In this document: positions 41,084 through 51,735 of the stretch, in pieces
Numbering within the stretch: position 1 is the stretch's first letter
Layout: every line of letters begins with the position of its first letter
DNA from: Flavobacteriaceae bacterium
Lineage (GTDB): Bacteria > Bacteroidota > Bacteroidia > Flavobacteriales > Flavobacteriaceae
Reading direction: 5' to 3'
Assembly: GCA_021647985.1 (NCBI GenBank)
Contig: JAKITQ010000006.1
Location: 1 to 64,000, forward strand
DNA: 64,000 nucleotides
Notes under the pieces: model-generated
The model's input: the letters and a program-made list of their open reading frames with translations, nothing else
Databases searched by the model: none
Told to the model about the DNA's origin: nothing
Made by a program: the position numbers and the translations under genes

Positions 41084-43669
41084 TTATTCAAACATGCTGG
41101 TTTGCCCTAGGTTATCATTATCAATAATCTCTTCGTCAACAAGGTCTACTTCATTAATTTCAGGCGCAACATACACTAGTGATTCCAATAAATTAATTTG
41201 TTTTATTTTTTCTGTAGTTAATTGATTTCCAAGAGATTTAATGCCTTTTATTGTAATAAATTCTTCAAAGTTAATAATTTGATTTTCCAGACTTCTTTTT
41301 GAATAAATTACTTCCGCCATAGGGCGATAATCAACCGCGACAATTTGCAATTTAGAACCCGGATGATCCGATATAAATTTTTCTTCCTTATCTGGTTGTT
41401 CAATCATAAATCTTTTGACATAATATCGAGATCTTTCACCGTCAAAGTATATCGCCGAAATGGGTTTGTTGGGTTGCCATTTTTCTAAAATAATCATATC
41501 ATTGTCAAAATGCGCATTTAAATTCGGAATAATAGTTTTAACAACACCTTTCTGGTTGACAATGAGCAATCTATCTTCTGAAGTAAATTCACCTAAAAGA
41601 TCTCCTCTATGATCTACATTTAATCTTTGTACGGTTTCGTCAAACCATATTTTACGAGGTTTTAAAGTAGAAACACCTTTCTCTTTCAATTCAATTTTTC
41701 TAACGGTAAATTTGGTAACTGTATTACCTCTACTAGCTCTTCCTTTAACTGCGAGATTGGCAAAATCAATATCCCACTTTAATTTTTTAATACTGCCTAC
41801 AGCACGTAAATTTATTGTGATAATTTCTGCTTCTCCATTAGGGTTAGCAGTAAAATATAAGAGCTTAGAGCCTTTTGTTCCGGCCGTAAGATCATATGCT
41901 TTATCACGAGTAATGGCAGTTACTGAAAATCGTTTCATATAGGTTGTACCACCTTTGCCATCTGTATAAACCATATTATACACCGTGCGTTTGTCTTTCT
42001 TTTTAAATACAGCTACATGAATAATATTTTTGCCAACAAAGGTTTTACTGTCTACTTTGGTAACGATCATTTTTCCGTCATTTCTAAAAACAATCACGTC
42101 GTCAATATCGGCACAATCAGCAACAAATTCATCTTTCCTCAAGCTTGTGCCAATAAACCCCTCTTCCCTGTTAACATATAGCTTTGCATTGCGCATCACC
42201 ACTTTGGTAGCAACAATGTCTTCAAATATTCTAATCTCAGTTTTTCTTTCCCTACCCTTGCCATATTTTGTTTTTAAGTCTTTAAAATATGCAATGGCGT
42301 ATGCAATGATATTTTCTAAATGGTCTTTAACTATGACAATTTTATCTTCCAAACCGGCAATAAATAGTTTTGCTTTATCAATATCAAATTTGGATATTTT
42401 TTTAATTTTAATTTCCGTCAAGCGGATGATATCCTCTTCTGTTATAGCTCTTTTTAAATGTTTTATGTGTGGCTGTAGCCCTAAATCAATGGCGGCAATA
42501 ACGCCTTTCCATGTTTCTTCTTCTTCAATATCACGATAGATTCTGTTTTCAATAAAAATCCTTTCCAACGATGAAAAATGCCATTGTTCTTCTAACTCGT
42601 TCAATTGAATCTCTAATTCGGCCTTTAGCAAGTCTACCGTATGTCCTGTCGAGTACTTTAAGACCTCAGAAATTCCAATAAATACAGGTTTGTTATCTTG
42701 AATGATACAACATAATGGAGAAATAGAAACTTCACAATTGGTAAAAGCAAATAGAGCATCAATTGTTTTATCTGGAGAAATACCACTATGTAAATGAATC
42801 AGTATCTCTACATCTCTTGCCGTATTATCTTCAATTTTTTTAATTTTAATTTTACCTTTTTCATTGGCTTTTAGAATGGAATCAATAAGAGATGATGTAG
42901 TAGTGCTAAAAGGTATTTCATTAATAACCAAGGTTGTTTTATCTTGTTGTGCAATTTTTGCTCTAACCCTTACTTTGCCACCTCTAATACCTTCGTTATA
43001 ATTGGTAACATCAGCAATACCACCTGTTAAAAAATCAGGGACAATATGAAAAGATTTTCCTTTTAATATTTTTATCGAAGCATCAATCAATTCATTAAAA
43101 TTATGCGGTAATATTTTTGTTGACAAACCAACCGCGATACCTTCCGCACCTTGGGTTAACAGTAAAGGAAATTTAACTGGTAAATCAACAGGTTCATTTC
43201 TTCTCCCGTCATAAGAAGCTTGCCACTTTGTAGTTTTTGGATTAAATACAACAGTTAAGGCAAATTTAGACAAACGCGCTTCTATATATCGAGAGGCTGC
43301 GGCACGGTCACCGGTAAGAATATTTCCCCAGTTACCTTGCATGTCAATAAGCAATTCTTTTTGACCCATTTGCACCATGGCATCGGCAATACTAGCATCC
43401 CCATGCGGGTGATATTGCATGGTATGACCCACCAAATTCGCTACTTTATTATAACGCCCATCATCCAAATCTTTCATAGATTGCATGATACGACGTTGCA
43501 CCGGTTTAAAACCATCATCAATGCCAGGAACAGCACGCTCTAAAATCACATAAGAGGCATAATCTAAAAACCATTCTTTGTACATGCCAGTAACTTTAGT
43601 TATGGTTTCCTGAGCTGTATTATCTTGATTGTTAGTATCTTCTTGTAAGTTGTCGTTCTCTTGTTCCAT
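41084..43669 (-). CDS. parC: DNA topoisomerase IV subunit A (GyrA/ParC family)
   Basis: An 861-residue breakage-reunion subunit. RAVPGIDDGFKPVQRRIMQS (46-65) and VGHTMQYHPHGDAS (80-93) form the DNA-binding region that includes the quinolone pocket. The catalytic tyrosine is Y128 in DRAAASRYIEARLS. A long coiled-coil region and a divergent C-terminal beta-propeller follow. It lies 44 bp after parE, and together they decatenate daughter chromosomes. Choice of ParC over GyrA rests on the pairing with a short subunit B and the family's usual arrangement in Flavobacteriia. Confidence 0.88.
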   Translation of the reverse strand: MEQENDNLQEDTNNQDNTAQETITKVTGMYKEWFLDYASYVILERAVPGIDDGFKPVQRRIMQSMKDLDDGRYNKVANLVGHTMQYHPHGDASIADAMVQMGQKELLIDMQGNWGNILTGDRAAASRYIEARLSKFALTVVFNPKTTKWQASYDGRRNEPVDLPVKFPLLLTQGAEGIAVGLSTKILPHNFNELIDASIKILKGKSFHIVPDFLTGGIADVTNYNEGIRGGKVRVRAKIAQQDKTTLVINEIPFSTTTSSLIDSILKANEKGKIKIKKIEDNTARDVEILIHLHSGISPDKTIDALFAFTNCEVSISPLCCIIQDNKPVFIGISEVLKYSTGHTVDLLKAELEIQLNELEEQWHFSSLERIFIENRIYRDIEEEETWKGVIAAIDLGLQPHIKHLKRAITEEDIIRLTEIKIKKISKFDIDKAKLFIAGLEDKIVIVKDHLENIIAYAIAYFKDLKTKYGKGRERKTEIRIFEDIVATKVVMRNAKLYVNREEGFIGTSLRKDEFVADCADIDDVIVFRNDGKMIVTKVDSKTFVGKNIIHVAVFKKKDKRTVYNMVYTDGKGGTTYMKRFSVTAITRDKAYDLTAGTKGSKLLYFTANPNGEAEIITINLRAVGSIKKLKWDIDFANLAVKGRASRGNTVTKFTVRKIELKEKGVSTLKPRKIWFDETVQRLNVDHRGDLLGEFTSEDRLLIVNQKGVVKTIIPNLNAHFDNDMIILEKWQPNKPISAIYFDGERSRYYVKRFMIEQPDKEEKFISDHPGSKLQIVAVDYRPMAEVIYSKRSLENQIINFEEFITIKGIKSLGNQLTTEKIKQINLLESLVYVAPEINEVDLVDEEIIDNDNLGQTSMFE

Positions 43670-43713
43670 GTGCGTTCCTTCAATAGAAGGCTCAATTAAT
43701 TATAAAATATCAT

Positions 43714-45570
43714 TTATTCTTTTTCTATGATATCCAATTCTACTTTTAAATTATCAATGATAAATTTTTGTCTATCCGGCGTATTTTTACCCATATAAAA
43801 TTCCAATAATTGCTCCACAGGTGTTTCTCTATCCATCATTACTGGGTCTAATCGGATGTCTTTTCCAATAAAATGCACAAATTCGTTGGGTGATATTTCA
43901 CCCAATCCTTTAAATCGTGTAATTTCTGGTTTTCCTCTTAATTTTTTAATTGCATTTTTTCTTTCTTTTTCAGAATAGCAATAAAAGGTTTCCTTTTTAT
44001 CACGAACCCTAAATAATGGTGTTTCTAAAATATAAAGGTGCCCTTCTTTAATAACTTCTGGAAAAAATTGCAAGAAAAATGTAATCAAGAGCAATCGAAT
44101 ATGCATACCATCTACATCGGCATCTGTGGCAATAACGATATTGTTATAACGTAAATTCTCAATGCTATCTTCAATGTTCAATGCCGCTTGTAGCAGATTG
44201 AACTCTTCATTTTCATAGACTATTTTTTTACTTAAACCATAAGAATTCAACGGTTTACCTTTTAAACTAAAAACGGCTTGGGTATTTACATTTCTTGATT
44301 TGGTTATAGACCCACTGGCCGAATCTCCCTCGGTAATAAATACAGTACTGTCTAAACGATTTTCTTTTTTCATGTCGTTTAAATGTACCCTGCAATCACG
44401 TAATTTTTTATTGTGCAAACTGGCTTTTTTAGCACGATCTCTGGCAATTTTTCTGATACCCGATAATTCTTTTCTCTCTTTTTCGGCTTGAAGTATTTTT
44501 CGTTGGATATGATCTGCAACATCCGTATTTCGATGTAAAAAGTTATCCAATCTTCGTTTTACAAAATCGAGAATAAAGCTGCGCACCGTTGGTAAGCCAC
44601 CACCCATTTCTGTAGAGCCTAATTTAGTTTTTGTCTGGCTTTCAAAAATAGGTTCCGTTACTTTGATACTAATGGCAGAAACTATAGATTTTCTAATATC
44701 AGAAGCTTCGTAATTTTTACCAAAATAATCACGTATGGTTTTAACTATGGCCTCTCTATAAGCATTTTGATGTGTACCTCCTTGGGTTGTATGTTGCCCA
44801 TTTACAAAAGAATGAAACTCTTCACTATACTGTGATTTGCTGTAGGTTAAGGCAATTTCAATATCTTCTTCCAATAGGTGAATAATAGGAAAAAGTTTAG
44901 ATTCATCAGCAATATTTTCTTCCAATAAATCTTTTAAACCATTTTCCGACCTGTACTTTTCACCATTAAATAAAATTGTAAGACCAGTGTTTAGATACAC
45001 ATAGTTTTTAATCATTTTAACTATATATTCACTTCTGAATTTATAGTGAGGAAAAATAGCTGTATCGGGAATAAAAGAAACTTTGGTCCCTTTTCTTGAG
45101 CTTAATGTTTCAATAGGTAGGTCGTTTACTAAATTTCCTTGTTCAAATTCTGCTATTTTAGTTTGATCATCTCTAATAGATTGTACTCGAAAAAAAGAAG
45201 ATAACGCATTTACCGCTTTGGTACCAACACCATTTAATCCTACAGATTTTTTAAATGCTTTTGAATCATATTTACCACCAGTATTCATTTTTGAAACTAC
45301 ATCAACAACTTTCCCTAGAGGTATACCTCTACCAAAATCTCTGATGGTTACCATTTCATTCTTAACAGATATCTCAATAGTTTTACCTGCTCCCATAACA
45401 TATTCGTCAATAGAGTTATCAATAACTTCCTTGATAAGAATATAGATACCATCATCGGGCGCAGACCCATCTCCGAGTTTACCTATATACATACCTGGTC
45501 TCATCCTAATATGCTCTTTCCAATCTAATGAACGGATATTATCTTCTGTGTATGATGTTTGATTTGCCAT
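43714..45570 (-). CDS. parE: DNA topoisomerase IV subunit B (GyrB/ParE family)
   Basis: A 618-residue ATPase subunit. GHKL motifs are [18 protein letters not shown] and [11 protein letters not shown], then [16 protein letters not shown]. The Toprim domain has [11 protein letters not shown] and [15 protein letters not shown], and the C-terminal motif is [20 protein letters not shown]. It transcribes leftwards into parC. The 141-bp gap to pssA is a divergent promoter region with no further feature identified. Confidence 0.9.
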   Translation of the reverse strand: MANQTSYTEDNIRSLDWKEHIRMRPGMYIGKLGDGSAPDDGIYILIKEVIDNSIDEYVMGAGKTIEISVKNEMVTIRDFGRGIPLGKVVDVVSKMNTGGKYDSKAFKKSVGLNGVGTKAVNALSSFFRVQSIRDDQTKIAEFEQGNLVNDLPIETLSSRKGTKVSFIPDTAIFPHYKFRSEYIVKMIKNYVYLNTGLTILFNGEKYRSENGLKDLLEENIADESKLFPIIHLLEEDIEIALTYSKSQYSEEFHSFVNGQHTTQGGTHQNAYREAIVKTIRDYFGKNYEASDIRKSIVSAISIKVTEPIFESQTKTKLGSTEMGGGLPTVRSFILDFVKRRLDNFLHRNTDVADHIQRKILQAEKERKELSGIRKIARDRAKKASLHNKKLRDCRVHLNDMKKENRLDSTVFITEGDSASGSITKSRNVNTQAVFSLKGKPLNSYGLSKKIVYENEEFNLLQAALNIEDSIENLRYNNIVIATDADVDGMHIRLLLITFFLQFFPEVIKEGHLYILETPLFRVRDKKETFYCYSEKERKNAIKKLRGKPEITRFKGLGEISPNEFVHFIGKDIRLDPVMMDRETPVEQLLEFYMGKNTPDRQKFIIDNLKVELDIIEKE

Positions 45571-45711
45571 TAAATAATTGCGTTATGTAGCGATGCTAAA
45601 GTAATAATTAAGAGGAAATAATAAAATACAACGGGCATTTTTTTTTACAATAAAAATAAAATCCAATTAAATGATTATTTTGTTATTTTTACGATAAATA
45701 AAAATGACACC

Positions 45712-46479
45712 ATGATTAAAAAGCAAATACCCAATTTATTTACGCTATTGAACTTATTATCAGGCTTAATTGCAATAATAATGGCTTTATCTGATAAGTT
45801 AGTTGATGCAGCCTTTTTTGTGTTTCTAGGTATATTTTTTGATTTTTTTGACGGTTTTTTTGCCAGAAAATTTAAAGTAGAAGGAGAATTTGGTAAACAA
45901 TTGGATTCCTTGGCAGACATGGTAACTTCGGGTGTGGTACCTGGAATTGTTATGTTTCAACTAATTTTATACGCTACAAAACAACAATGGTTTATGCAGT
46001 TGTCATGCGAAATTGGTTCCTGGCAAAATTATGGGGAAACTAGTATGTATTACATCGCTTTTATTGGATTGTTGATACCTTTGGCTTCAGCATTTCGATT
46101 GGCAAAATTTAATATTGACGAACGACAGTCTAATTCTTTTGTTGGTCTACCAACACCGGCATTGTCCATTTTTATCATGTCATTACCCCTAATTTTACAT
46201 TATTCCGATCAACAAATTTTTATAGATATCATTCATAATAGATATGTATTGATACTAATCACCATCATAGGTAGCTATTTGTTAAATGCGGAGATACCAT
46301 TATTTTCCTTAAAGTTTAAAAAATATGATTGGGCAACAAATAAATCAAAATATATTTTTATAATACTCACCAGTTTAATGCTTGTACTCTTTAAAGCTGT
46401 AGCCATACCTTTGGTTATTATATTGTACGTTATTATTTCTGTAATTGAGAATATTATAAATAAAAATACAGTTAGTTAA
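45712..46479 (+). CDS. pssA: CDP-diacylglycerol-serine O-phosphatidyltransferase
   Basis: A 255-residue polytopic membrane enzyme of phosphatidylserine synthesis, the precursor step to phosphatidylethanolamine. The CDP-alcohol phosphotransferase signature DG(x)2AR(x)8G(x)3D(x)3D is complete in DGFFARKFKVEGEFGKQL followed by DSLAD. Seven or eight hydrophobic segments follow. A weak hairpin (AATACAGTT...AACTGTATT, 46465-46498) overlaps the stop codon. Confidence 0.9.
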   Translation: MIKKQIPNLFTLLNLLSGLIAIIMALSDKLVDAAFFVFLGIFFDFFDGFFARKFKVEGEFGKQLDSLADMVTSGVVPGIVMFQLILYATKQQWFMQLSCEIGSWQNYGETSMYYIAFIGLLIPLASAFRLAKFNIDERQSNSFVGLPTPALSIFIMSLPLILHYSDQQIFIDIIHNRYVLILITIIGSYLLNAEIPLFSLKFKKYDWATNKSKYIFIILTSLMLVLFKAVAIPLVIILYVIISVIENIINKNTVS

Positions 46480-46633
46480 ATATATAACCAACTGTATTAC
46501 AATGTTTAATTTATGTTTATTAGTGAGATTATAAAAATTTAATTTTAATTTTTATAGTTAGTTTAGTTTGAACCTACCTGCTTGCGCCTGTCAATAGGTT
46601 ATACTTTTTGGTTATTTTTCTTGCTCTAAGGGA

Positions 46634-46720
46634 GACTAAAAAGTTAGAAATTCAGTGATTCCCCTCTTTAGGATTAGGGTAAATAATCATTGAATATGAT
46701 TTTCATTTTTATTATTGGAT
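46634..46720. repeat. MITE-like palindromic repeat, decayed copy 3
   Basis: AGACTAAAAAGTTAG, CAGTGATTCCCCTCTTTAGG and ATTAGGGTAAATAATCATTG match the order of copies 1 and 2, and the preceding TTGCTCTAAGGGAG matches the left flank of copy 1. The right arm is barely recognisable. The rest of 46480-46938 is AT-rich 5' leader with no gene. Confidence 0.6.
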
Positions 46721-46938
46721 CTAGTTAATCAACTGATAAATGGGGCTTAACACCTTTTATTTTAGCATTTTATATAGTAATTTATTAACTACTTTATTTT
46801 AATACTAAATATTTATTTACTTTTTGCACAATTTTTTAACATTTTTACGGTTTATGGATTATTATATTTTGATGATATAATCTTCTCCCTGTTTTATCAA
46901 TCAACTATTTAACATTATTGTTATAATATTTATTTGTC

Positions 46939-49900
46939 ATGAAAACAGGAAATCAAATTTATCTTTTGAAATTTATTTTAGTACTATTTTTTTTAGGTAC
47001 TACTATAGTCAAATCTCAAACAACAATTCCATTTGCACAGAGGTATGAAACCTCAGGTATTAATGGAGATTTAACCATTATTGGTAATTCTATTTTAGGA
47101 GATAGTATAGATGCTCCTTATAATGGTACTACACAAAATAATTATATTGACATGGTATTTGTTGATATAGATAATGATGCTAGTACTTTTAATTCTAGTA
47201 GTGCAAATTTTGCAACCAATAGTTGTAATAGGGTTGTTTATGCGGGTCTGTACTGGGGTGCTGTATCTGATGGAGCCTTTCTCGAACCAGAAATAATAAA
47301 ATTTAAGGTGCCTGGAGCTCCTTATCTTGACATCGTTGCCGATGTAAATTTAGATTTGATCTATTATAAAGATGTTACAAGTATCGTTGCATCCAATACC
47401 AATGTAAGCGGTGATTATTTTGTGGCGAATATTAGTTCTTCAGAAGGAACTAGTTCTGCTGCGGGTTGGTCATTAGTTATTGTTTATGAAGACCCTTTGG
47501 AAACAAGAAAATACATTTCAACATTCGATGGTTTTTCGGCTGTAAGAAATAGCCCAAACAATCAAGTAGATTTTGCCTATTCAGGTTTTGTAACACCACC
47601 ATCTGGACCTGTAGAAGGTCGAGTTGGGGTAGCAGCTTTGGAAGGTGATTTAGGTTGGTTTGGTGATCAAATGTTATTTAAAGCTGATGCAAATGCTGGT
47701 TTCACAGCTCTTTGGGATGCTGAAAATGATGTAAATAATTTTTTTAATAGTAAAATTACTGAGGATGGTGCTCAAGTTGTTGATCGTAATTTGAATAGTA
47801 CAAATACTTTAGGGTGGGATCAAAAACTCATAAATATAACTGATTTGAATGTAGGTAACAGTTTAATTGGTAACAATGAAACCGGTGCAACTGTAAGAGT
47901 AACTAATAATGTTGGAGGAGATTGGATCTATACTTTTTTAAATACCTTTTCCATTAATATTATCGAACCAAATTTGCAGGTGTTAACAAGTGTAGAAGAT
48001 ACTTCAAATAATAATATTACATTAAATTCTCCAGTACCATTAGGTTCTACGGTATGGTATAATATTAATTTTCAGAATATTGGAACAGATAATGCAGAAA
48101 ATACATACATTTTAAACATTTTACCTTTAAATGTTACTTTAGATGAAAGCTCAATGATTCTTCCGACAGGAGTTAGTTATAGTTTTAATCAAGCTACTAG
48201 AGAATTGAGATTCAATATACCAAATACCTTGGTTGAAAGAGGATCATTGTCTACTTCTCATGATATACGTTATCAGGTTACGGCCTCAAATGATTGCTTT
48301 GATTATACCGATGCATGTACAAATTTATTAGAAAATAGTATTGCCTCTTATTACGATGGTGAAACATCGGGTCAAAATATATCCGCCCAACCAGGTTTAA
48401 ACGGTATTAATGGATGTGGTTTAGGTAGTATTGGTTCAATGGATCTATTTGTAGATACCAGTTCTTGTTCTTTTGACAGTGAACTATATTTTTGTAATAA
48501 TACATTGACCTTTTCTGGTGATGATGGGTATGACACTTATATTTGGACAAATGAAAATGGTGATGTTATTGGTAATTCAAAAGAAGTAACAGTAACAGGT
48601 GCAGGTGTTTATACTGCAACGCAAAGAAGAACAGGTTGTACTGAAACTATTAGAACTGTTACTGTATTAGGTTTAGACGTTACTGTTAATCCAGTTTCTG
48701 CGCTTTGTAAAGATAGTAATGGTAGTGTTGATATTACAGTAAATGAAGCCTCAAACAGTTATACTTATGAGTTATACCAAGGAGCAAATCTTATTTCATC
48801 TGTAAATAAAAGTTCTAATCAACATATATTTTCAAATATAGATATAGGAAATTACAGTGTAAAAACAATTAAGGAAGATGGTTGTTTTGATATCACGGCA
48901 TTTACTGTTACCGAACCCACACTTCTTGTGGCAACATCCAGTAAATTATACAATATAACTACTTGTAATGGTTCCATTTTAAATGGAAGTATGCAGGCTA
49001 CAGCATCTGGCGGAGTAGCACCTTATGAATATAGTATGGATGGTGGAACAACTTTTCAAACGGAAGATATATTTATGGTTGGTGTTGAAAGAACTTATGA
49101 CATTACCGTAAGAGATGCTAATGGATGTACAGTGGTTACTAGTGTTGCGGTAGGTTTTGATCAAGAAATTGAATACGAAGTAACTAAGGAAGATATTATT
49201 TGTGTTGGTGATACTGATGGTAAAATCAATATCAATTTGACCAATGACCAGGGTTATACAATAAGCTACAGTTTAGATGGTACCAATTATCAATCCAATG
49301 CAAGTTTTGGAGGATTGGCAAATGGGACTTATGATCTTTTTATCAAAAAAGAAAATGCCTTTCATGTTTGTGAAACCCAAACCACCATAGATATTGAGCA
49401 ATTAATTTATTTACAATTAGAGGCAACGACTGATTTTTCATGTGAAGGAGCAAGTAATATTGTTATAGCTCAGGTAGATCCAATTTATCAAAATGATGTA
49501 ACCTATACACTTGATGGTAACGTGAGCAATACATCGGGAATTTTTGAAAATGTTAACAAAGGTACACATATAGTAACGGTAAGGCATAATGAATTTGGAT
49601 GTAGTGATGAACCTGTTACCGTACTTGTTGATGAATATGTTCCTCTTGAATTTCAAGTGGTGGAAACAGGTGTCAACGAATATACCGTAGTTGCAACAGG
49701 AGGTGAGCCTGCATACGAATATAGTTTTGATGATGATAATGATTATAGTGCAAACAATATATTAGACCTACGTGCGACTAGAGAAACAAGAGATTATATT
49801 TTTTATGTAAAAGACCAAAGAGGATGTGTAATGGAAAAAACAATCTTTTTAGAATTTTTAGATATCAAAATTCCAGATTTTTTCACACCGCAAGATGATG

Positions 49901-50130
49901 GTATCAATGATACTTGGTATCCTATTAATATAGAAATATACCCTAATATTTCCGTTCAGGTATTTGATAGATACCAGCGGATGATAGCTTCCTATAAAGG
50001 CACGCAATATGCCTGGGATGGTAGTTATAAAGGAAAACCATTACCAAGTGGTGATTATTGGTATATCGTAAAATTAAACGATAAAGCGGATAGAAGAGAA
50101 TTTAAAGGGAATTTTAGTTTAGTTAGATAA
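46939..50130 (+). CDS. Large secreted protein with T9SS type B (gliding motility-associated) C-terminal domain
   Basis: A 1,063-residue exported protein. A signal peptide (LLKFILVLFFLGTTIVKSQ) precedes an N-terminal beta domain, a DUF11-like stretch (ENTYILNILPLNVTLDESS) and several SprB-type repeats such as GVAPYEYSMDGGTTFQ, DGKININLTNDQGYTISYSL and GGEPAYEYSFDDDN. The last 85 residues, from IPDFFTPQDDGINDTWYP to PSGDYWYIVKLND, are the type B sorting domain. It would be exported by the type IX system and exposed on the surface, probably as an adhesin. It is followed after 8 bp by its PorP/SprF-like partner. Confidence 0.88.
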   Translation: MKTGNQIYLLKFILVLFFLGTTIVKSQTTIPFAQRYETSGINGDLTIIGNSILGDSIDAPYNGTTQNNYIDMVFVDIDNDASTFNSSSANFATNSCNRVVYAGLYWGAVSDGAFLEPEIIKFKVPGAPYLDIVADVNLDLIYYKDVTSIVASNTNVSGDYFVANISSSEGTSSAAGWSLVIVYEDPLETRKYISTFDGFSAVRNSPNNQVDFAYSGFVTPPSGPVEGRVGVAALEGDLGWFGDQMLFKADANAGFTALWDAENDVNNFFNSKITEDGAQVVDRNLNSTNTLGWDQKLINITDLNVGNSLIGNNETGATVRVTNNVGGDWIYTFLNTFSINIIEPNLQVLTSVEDTSNNNITLNSPVPLGSTVWYNINFQNIGTDNAENTYILNILPLNVTLDESSMILPTGVSYSFNQATRELRFNIPNTLVERGSLSTSHDIRYQVTASNDCFDYTDACTNLLENSIASYYDGETSGQNISAQPGLNGINGCGLGSIGSMDLFVDTSSCSFDSELYFCNNTLTFSGDDGYDTYIWTNENGDVIGNSKEVTVTGAGVYTATQRRTGCTETIRTVTVLGLDVTVNPVSALCKDSNGSVDITVNEASNSYTYELYQGANLISSVNKSSNQHIFSNIDIGNYSVKTIKEDGCFDITAFTVTEPTLLVATSSKLYNITTCNGSILNGSMQATASGGVAPYEYSMDGGTTFQTEDIFMVGVERTYDITVRDANGCTVVTSVAVGFDQEIEYEVTKEDIICVGDTDGKININLTNDQGYTISYSLDGTNYQSNASFGGLANGTYDLFIKKENAFHVCETQTTIDIEQLIYLQLEATTDFSCEGASNIVIAQVDPIYQNDVTYTLDGNVSNTSGIFENVNKGTHIVTVRHNEFGCSDEPVTVLVDEYVPLEFQVVETGVNEYTVVATGGEPAYEYSFDDDNDYSANNILDLRATRETRDYIFYVKDQRGCVMEKTIFLEFLDIKIPDFFTPQDDGINDTWYPINIEIYPNISVQVFDRYQRMIASYKGTQYAWDGSYKGKPLPSGDYWYIVKLNDKADRREFKGNFSLVR

Positions 50131-50138
50131 TTAAAGGG

Positions 50139-51077
50139 ATGAAAAAGATATTAATTATAACATTACTATTGGTTACTGCTTTGAGCAAGGGGCAAGAATT
50201 TAAATTAGCACCTTATACCCAATATTTGGTTGAAAATCCGTTTATTATTTCTCCAGCATATGCAGGAGAAGGTGAAATGAACAGATTGCGAATGAGTGGT
50301 GTTTTTCAATGGGTTGGATTACAAGATGCGCCAAATACACAGACTTTATCCTATGATGCTCATATTTTAGAAAAATCGGGTATTGGAGGTGTTTTATACC
50401 GTGATAAAAATGGTAATACCTCACAAATTGGGGGGCAATTAAGTTTTGCCCATCATTTAACGATAAACGATGAGAATGCACAATATATATCATTTGGTTT
50501 ATCCTATAAGTTCACGCAATTTAAAATTGATGTTTCCGATTTTGATAATCCCAATGATGATCCGAATATTGGAGGTGATTTATCATCATTCAATTCAAAT
50601 TTTGATGCAGCATTTTTATATAAATTAGGTCGTTATTATATTAGTTTTAATGCAGCTAATATTTTAAATAAAAGCGTAAGAGCATTTGATGATACAGAAC
50701 CAATAAAATTGCGTAATTACTATATCTATACAGGTTATATTTTTGAAGTTAGTGATGGTGAATATGAAATAGAACCTTCAATTTACTTTAAATTATTTGA
50801 AAGTGATTCGCGATCTGTTACAGATTTAAATGTAAAAGCAAAGAAGATTACAATAGATGGATATTACTGGGCAGGCTTTAGTACAAGGTTTATTAATGAC
50901 CAAAATTTCTCTGCATCAGCCATAGTACCAATGTTAGGTATAAAAAAACAAGATTTTTACGTAGGATATGCGTTTCAATACAATATTAATGAAGCAATAG
51001 AGTTAAATAATGGAGGAACACATATGTTAACTTTAGGATATGATTTTGAATCGAAAAGGGGGAATTCAAGATGGTAG
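50139..51077 (+). CDS. PorP/SprF family type IX secretion membrane protein
   Basis: A 312-residue outer-membrane beta-barrel protein. After a signal peptide (ITLLLVTALSKGQ) comes YTQYLVENPFIISPAYAGEG, the family's N-terminal signature. FNANFDAAFLYKLGRYYIS-like strands and a final MLTLGYDFESKRG follow. SprF-type proteins assist export or attachment of the adjacent type B cargo, here the protein at 46939. The two genes form a typical Flavobacteriia pair. Confidence 0.88.
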   Translation: MKKILIITLLLVTALSKGQEFKLAPYTQYLVENPFIISPAYAGEGEMNRLRMSGVFQWVGLQDAPNTQTLSYDAHILEKSGIGGVLYRDKNGNTSQIGGQLSFAHHLTINDENAQYISFGLSYKFTQFKIDVSDFDNPNDDPNIGGDLSSFNSNFDAAFLYKLGRYYISFNAANILNKSVRAFDDTEPIKLRNYYIYTGYIFEVSDGEYEIEPSIYFKLFESDSRSVTDLNVKAKKITIDGYYWAGFSTRFINDQNFSASAIVPMLGIKKQDFYVGYAFQYNINEAIELNNGGTHMLTLGYDFESKRGNSRW

Positions 51078-51098
51078 CTAAAATTAAAAAACACAGTT

Positions 51099-51191
51099 AT
51101 GAAACGAGCATCTCAAATTTTGATACTCAAGGAAATGATTATTAGCGAACAGCATGTGTCCGTTAAAAAAACAATAAATAGAAACACATGA
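51099..51191 (+). CDS. Leader-repeat small ORF (30 residues)
   Basis: This copy of the 89-bp leader repeat keeps an open frame: MKRASQILILKEMIISEQHV and on to KKTINRNT, with the TGA overlapping the next ATG (ATGA). The equivalent frames before rdgB are broken after five codons. It may be a translated leader coupled to the next ORF, or chance. Evidence is the shared repeat and the overlap only. Confidence 0.3.
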   Translation: MKRASQILILKEMIISEQHVSVKKTINRNT

Positions 51192-51256
51192 AAAAAGTAA
51201 GAATTGTTCTGTTTTTTATGTTGGTTGTAATTTTAAGTCTTTCGACTTATGGTTGA
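51188..51256 (+). CDS. Small hydrophobic peptide (22 residues)
   Basis: The frame after the leader repeat gives KKVRIVLFFMLVVILSLST, then Y-G and stop: two or three positive charges and one hydrophobic helix. It resembles a signal peptide whose mature part was lost, or a membrane microprotein. No homolog is recognised. Confidence 0.3.
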   Translation: MKKVRIVLFFMLVVILSLSTYG

Positions 51257-51310
51257 AAATTAATTTCAAGTCGTTATAAAACAGAATCAAATACCATAAA
51301 AAATAAATTA

Positions 51311-51616
51311 ATGAAAGGTTTACACATTTTAATATTAGTGCTTAGTATTACATTTTTTAATGTTCAAAATTCTAATGCACAATCGGTAAAGGAAGTTGAG
51401 AAAACAGTTTATAAAATAAACAAAACGAAAACACCTCAAAAAGTAAAAGAATCTTTAAAAAAATATTCGGCATATAAAATTTCAAATGAAGTTACCTATG
51501 TTAAAAAGGATAAAGGTACTGTGTATAAATTTATAGTACAAAAAGGAAACTGGTCTCATTTATTGTTAATCGATGAAAAAGGTAAAGTTTTAGGAATAGA
51601 AACAGGTGAACATTAA
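51311..51616 (+). CDS. Small exported PepSY-like protein, unknown function
   Basis: 101 residues with a clear signal peptide (HILILVLSITFFNVQNSNAQ, cleavage likely after NAQ). The mature part contains two beta-rich stretches, YKISNEVTYVKKDKGTVYKF and SHLLLIDEKGKVLGIE, reminiscent of small PepSY-like periplasmic proteins. That resemblance is weak. It ends about 55 bp before a strong terminator. Confidence 0.6.
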   Translation: MKGLHILILVLSITFFNVQNSNAQSVKEVEKTVYKINKTKTPQKVKESLKKYSAYKISNEVTYVKKDKGTVYKFIVQKGNWSHLLLIDEKGKVLGIETGEH

Positions 51617-51669
51617 GCTTAAAGTCATCTGGGAAAGATTTTAAAGAATTTTTCAGATTTGTTTGTATG

Positions 51670-51704
51670 GCCTTATTAACGATTAGTTAATAAGGCTTTT
51701 TTTT
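51670..51704 (+). terminator. Rho-independent terminator
   Basis: The stem GCCTTATTAAC/GTTAATAAGGC with a 5-base loop is followed by eight T. It closes the transcript of the gene at 51311 and separates it from convergent lptB. Confidence 0.88.
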
Positions 51705-51735
51705 ATAATTTCATCTATTTTCGACCAGACACTAG

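Noticed and set aside
42030-42539. 169-residue + strand frame opposite parC
   Set aside because: It lies wholly within the well-conserved parC gene; the composition is that of an antisense shadow.
46465-46498. Terminator after pssA
   Set aside because: The hairpin overlaps the stop codon and has no T-run; it is too weak to call.
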